From Flavobacteriaceae bacterium (lineage in GTDB: Bacteria > Bacteroidota > Bacteroidia > Flavobacteriales > Flavobacteriaceae): a stretch of DNA of 5,917 nt. The position numbers and the translations under genes were made by a program. Each line of letters opens with the position of its first letter. Position 1 is the first letter of the stretch. Positions 5,015 through 5,917 of the stretch are shown piece by piece. A model generated the notes under the pieces. That model made no database searches. It was not told where the DNA came from and saw only the letters and a program-made list of their open reading frames with translations. The stretch spans positions 1 to 5,917 of the forward strand of contig JAQWKF010000076.1 of the NCBI GenBank assembly GCA_029247985.1, read 5' to 3'.

Positions 5015-5917
5015 ATGAAAAAAATTACACTTCTGTTAACTGGGTTTTTTGTTTTTACATTGGCTAACGCACAAGACATAAAATTAAAAGGCGATATAAG
5101 CGCAGAAAACAATCAAATCAAAAATGTAGCAGATCCCACTGATGCGCAGGATGCGACAACAAAAAGTTATGTGGATAATACTGTAAACGCTTTTAGCCGA
5201 AGCTATAATGACCTCCTCAATAAACCCATTACAATAACAACAGATCAAGCAAATGCTATTACAGCAAATAATGCTAAAGTAAGTTTTCCAGGATTTGGCT
5301 CTACTTCAGGAACTGTCCTTGAAGGCTCTACTGAACTGTTTACTGGAAATTATAATGACCTCCTTAACAAACCCATTACGATAACGACAGACCAAGCAAA
5401 TGCTATTACAGCAAATAATGCTAAAATTTCGAATATTCAAGTTGACTGGAATGCAAGCACAGGAGAATCAGCCATACTTAACAAGCCAACTGTTTATTTG
5501 AAAGACGAAGTAGATCTATTGCTTTCTCAAATGCAAGATCAAATCAATAGCCTGAAACAGGAAATTCAAAATTTAAATCCCTATAGTGTAGTTGCCTACG
5601 AAGGATTCGATTACGACCAAGGGAATACTTTATATACTAAAAATGGTGGCGATGGCTGGGGAGAAGCATGGGATAACAATCTAAGTGCTCAGAATTCGTT
5701 TGGTGTTGTTAATATGCACTACATTATAAATTCTAGTTCCTCATATGAAGGGGTTTATAGATCAAGTCGGCGATCAGATATGACATATCCGAATTTAGAA
5801 TCAATTGGAAATTATTTAGGTAACGACGATATGCAAACAGATGTTGCTTGTTTTAGTTTTAGAAACCTTAGCGAAACAATTAGTTCAGGTGTTTATTATG
5901 TTCAATTTTTGGTGCAA
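5015..5917 (+). CDS. Secreted fibre-like protein with tandem repeats and start of a LamG/concanavalin-like domain (incomplete at right edge)
   Basis: The frame from ATG 5015 stays open for 301 codons to the window end. Residues 1-19 are a signal peptide (A-N-A|Q-D). Residues 34-54 read Q-I-K-N-V-A-D-P-T-D-A-Q-D-A-T-T-K-S-Y-V-D, the N-x-x-D-P-x-x-x-x-D-A-x-x-K-x-Y-V-D motif common in phage tail fibres and related bacterial surface proteins. Residues 64-88 and 113-137 are an identical 25-residue repeat opening Y-N-D-L-L-N-K-P; a third, diverged L-N-K-P unit sits at 144-159 (D-W-N-A-S-T-G-E-S-A-I-L-N-K-P-T). Residues about 162-188 look like a coiled coil, suggesting a trimeric stalk. From about 193 the protein changes to A-Y-E-G-F-D-Y ... 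G-G-D-G-W-G-E-A-W, a pattern I associate with the start of concanavalin/LamG-like jelly-roll domains. Role unknown; a surface adhesin or glycan-binding fibre is an inference. Whether it ends in a T9SS tail lies beyond the window. The leader is A/T-rich without a Shine-Dalgarno sequence. Confidence 0.82.
   Translation, partial: MKKITLLLTGFFVFTLANAQDIKLKGDISAENNQIKNVADPTDAQDATTKSYVDNTVNAFSRSYNDLLNKPITITTDQANAITANNAKVSFPGFGSTSGTVLEGSTELFTGNYNDLLNKPITITTDQANAITANNAKISNIQVDWNASTGESAILNKPTVYLKDEVDLLLSQMQDQINSLKQEIQNLNPYSVVAYEGFDYDQGNTLYTKNGGDGWGEAWDNNLSAQNSFGVVNMHYIINSSSSYEGVYRSSRRSDMTYPNLESIGNYLGNDDMQTDVACFSFRNLSETISSGVYYVQFLVQ
5204..5278 (+). repeat. 75-base direct repeat, copy 1 (within the fibre-like gene)
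   Basis: Encodes residues 64-88 of the fibre-like protein, from Y-N-D-L-L-N-K-P to N-N-A-K. It matches the copy at 5351-5425 at 70 of 75 bases, in frame, with a 147-base period (49 codons). All five differences are at third codon positions and silent. Confidence 0.95.
5351..5425 (+). repeat. 75-base direct repeat, copy 2 (within the fibre-like gene)
   Basis: Encodes residues 113-137, identical in protein to copy 1. The 24 residues between the copies (89-112, Gly/Ser/Thr-rich) are not repeated after copy 2; there the sequence passes into the D-W-N-A-S-T-G linker and the coiled coil. Confidence 0.95.

Noticed and set aside
5015..5917. Prophage remnant, suggested by the tail-fibre-like motifs
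   Set aside because: The protein has a Sec signal peptide and no phage structural, integrase or lysis genes are visible nearby, so a surface protein fits better; the right side is unseen.
1..5917. CRISPR array, insertion sequence, tRNA or rRNA
   Set aside because: No regularly spaced identical repeats, transposase frame, terminal inverted repeats or cloverleaf-type sequence were seen anywhere in the window.

Overview
The window comes from an AT-rich member of the Bacteroidota, most likely a marine flavobacterium or close relative. Three things support this: a type IX secretion (T9SS) C-terminal sorting domain on the first glycosidase; signal peptides ending in the F/N-A-Q pattern and start codons preceded by A/T-rich leaders without a Shine-Dalgarno sequence; and a TAnnTTTG-type -7 promoter element in front of the porin gene. 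This is inferred from sequence character, not from a database match.

Layout from left to right. Bases 1-53 hold the first 17 codons of a leftward gene that looks like the N-terminus of a DEAD-box RNA helicase. Diverging from it is a 572-residue secreted GH16 beta-glucanase (156-1874) with an F5/8 type C (CBM32-like) domain, a cadherin-like beta-sandwich and a T9SS tail. Two hairpins follow, the second a clear intrinsic terminator. Next is a 326-residue outer-membrane beta-barrel porin (2182-3162) with its own -7 element and a strong terminator. A leftward GH10 xylanase-family lipoprotein (3375-4535) converges on the porin. A 479-base intergenic region rich in short inverted repeats then separates the GH10 gene from a rightward gene (5015 to the window end, incomplete). 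That last gene encodes a secreted protein built from phage-tail-fibre-like stalk motifs, a near-perfect tandem repeat, a coiled coil and the start of a domain resembling concanavalin/LamG-type folds.

Functionally the region is about the cell surface and polysaccharides. The GH16 enzyme would cut beta-1,3(-1,4)-glucan outside the cell or anchored on it. The GH10 lipoprotein would cut xylan-type chains at a membrane surface. The porin could pass small solutes. The genes do not form one operon: terminators and opposing strands separate them, and no SusC/SusD pair or regulator is visible, so this is not a classical polysaccharide utilisation locus within these limits.

The most unusual items are the fibre-like chimeric protein at the right end with its 75-base repeat, the overlapping alternative inverted repeats just upstream of it, and the altered substrate-binding motifs of the GH10 protein. 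None of these amounts by itself to proof of a new system.
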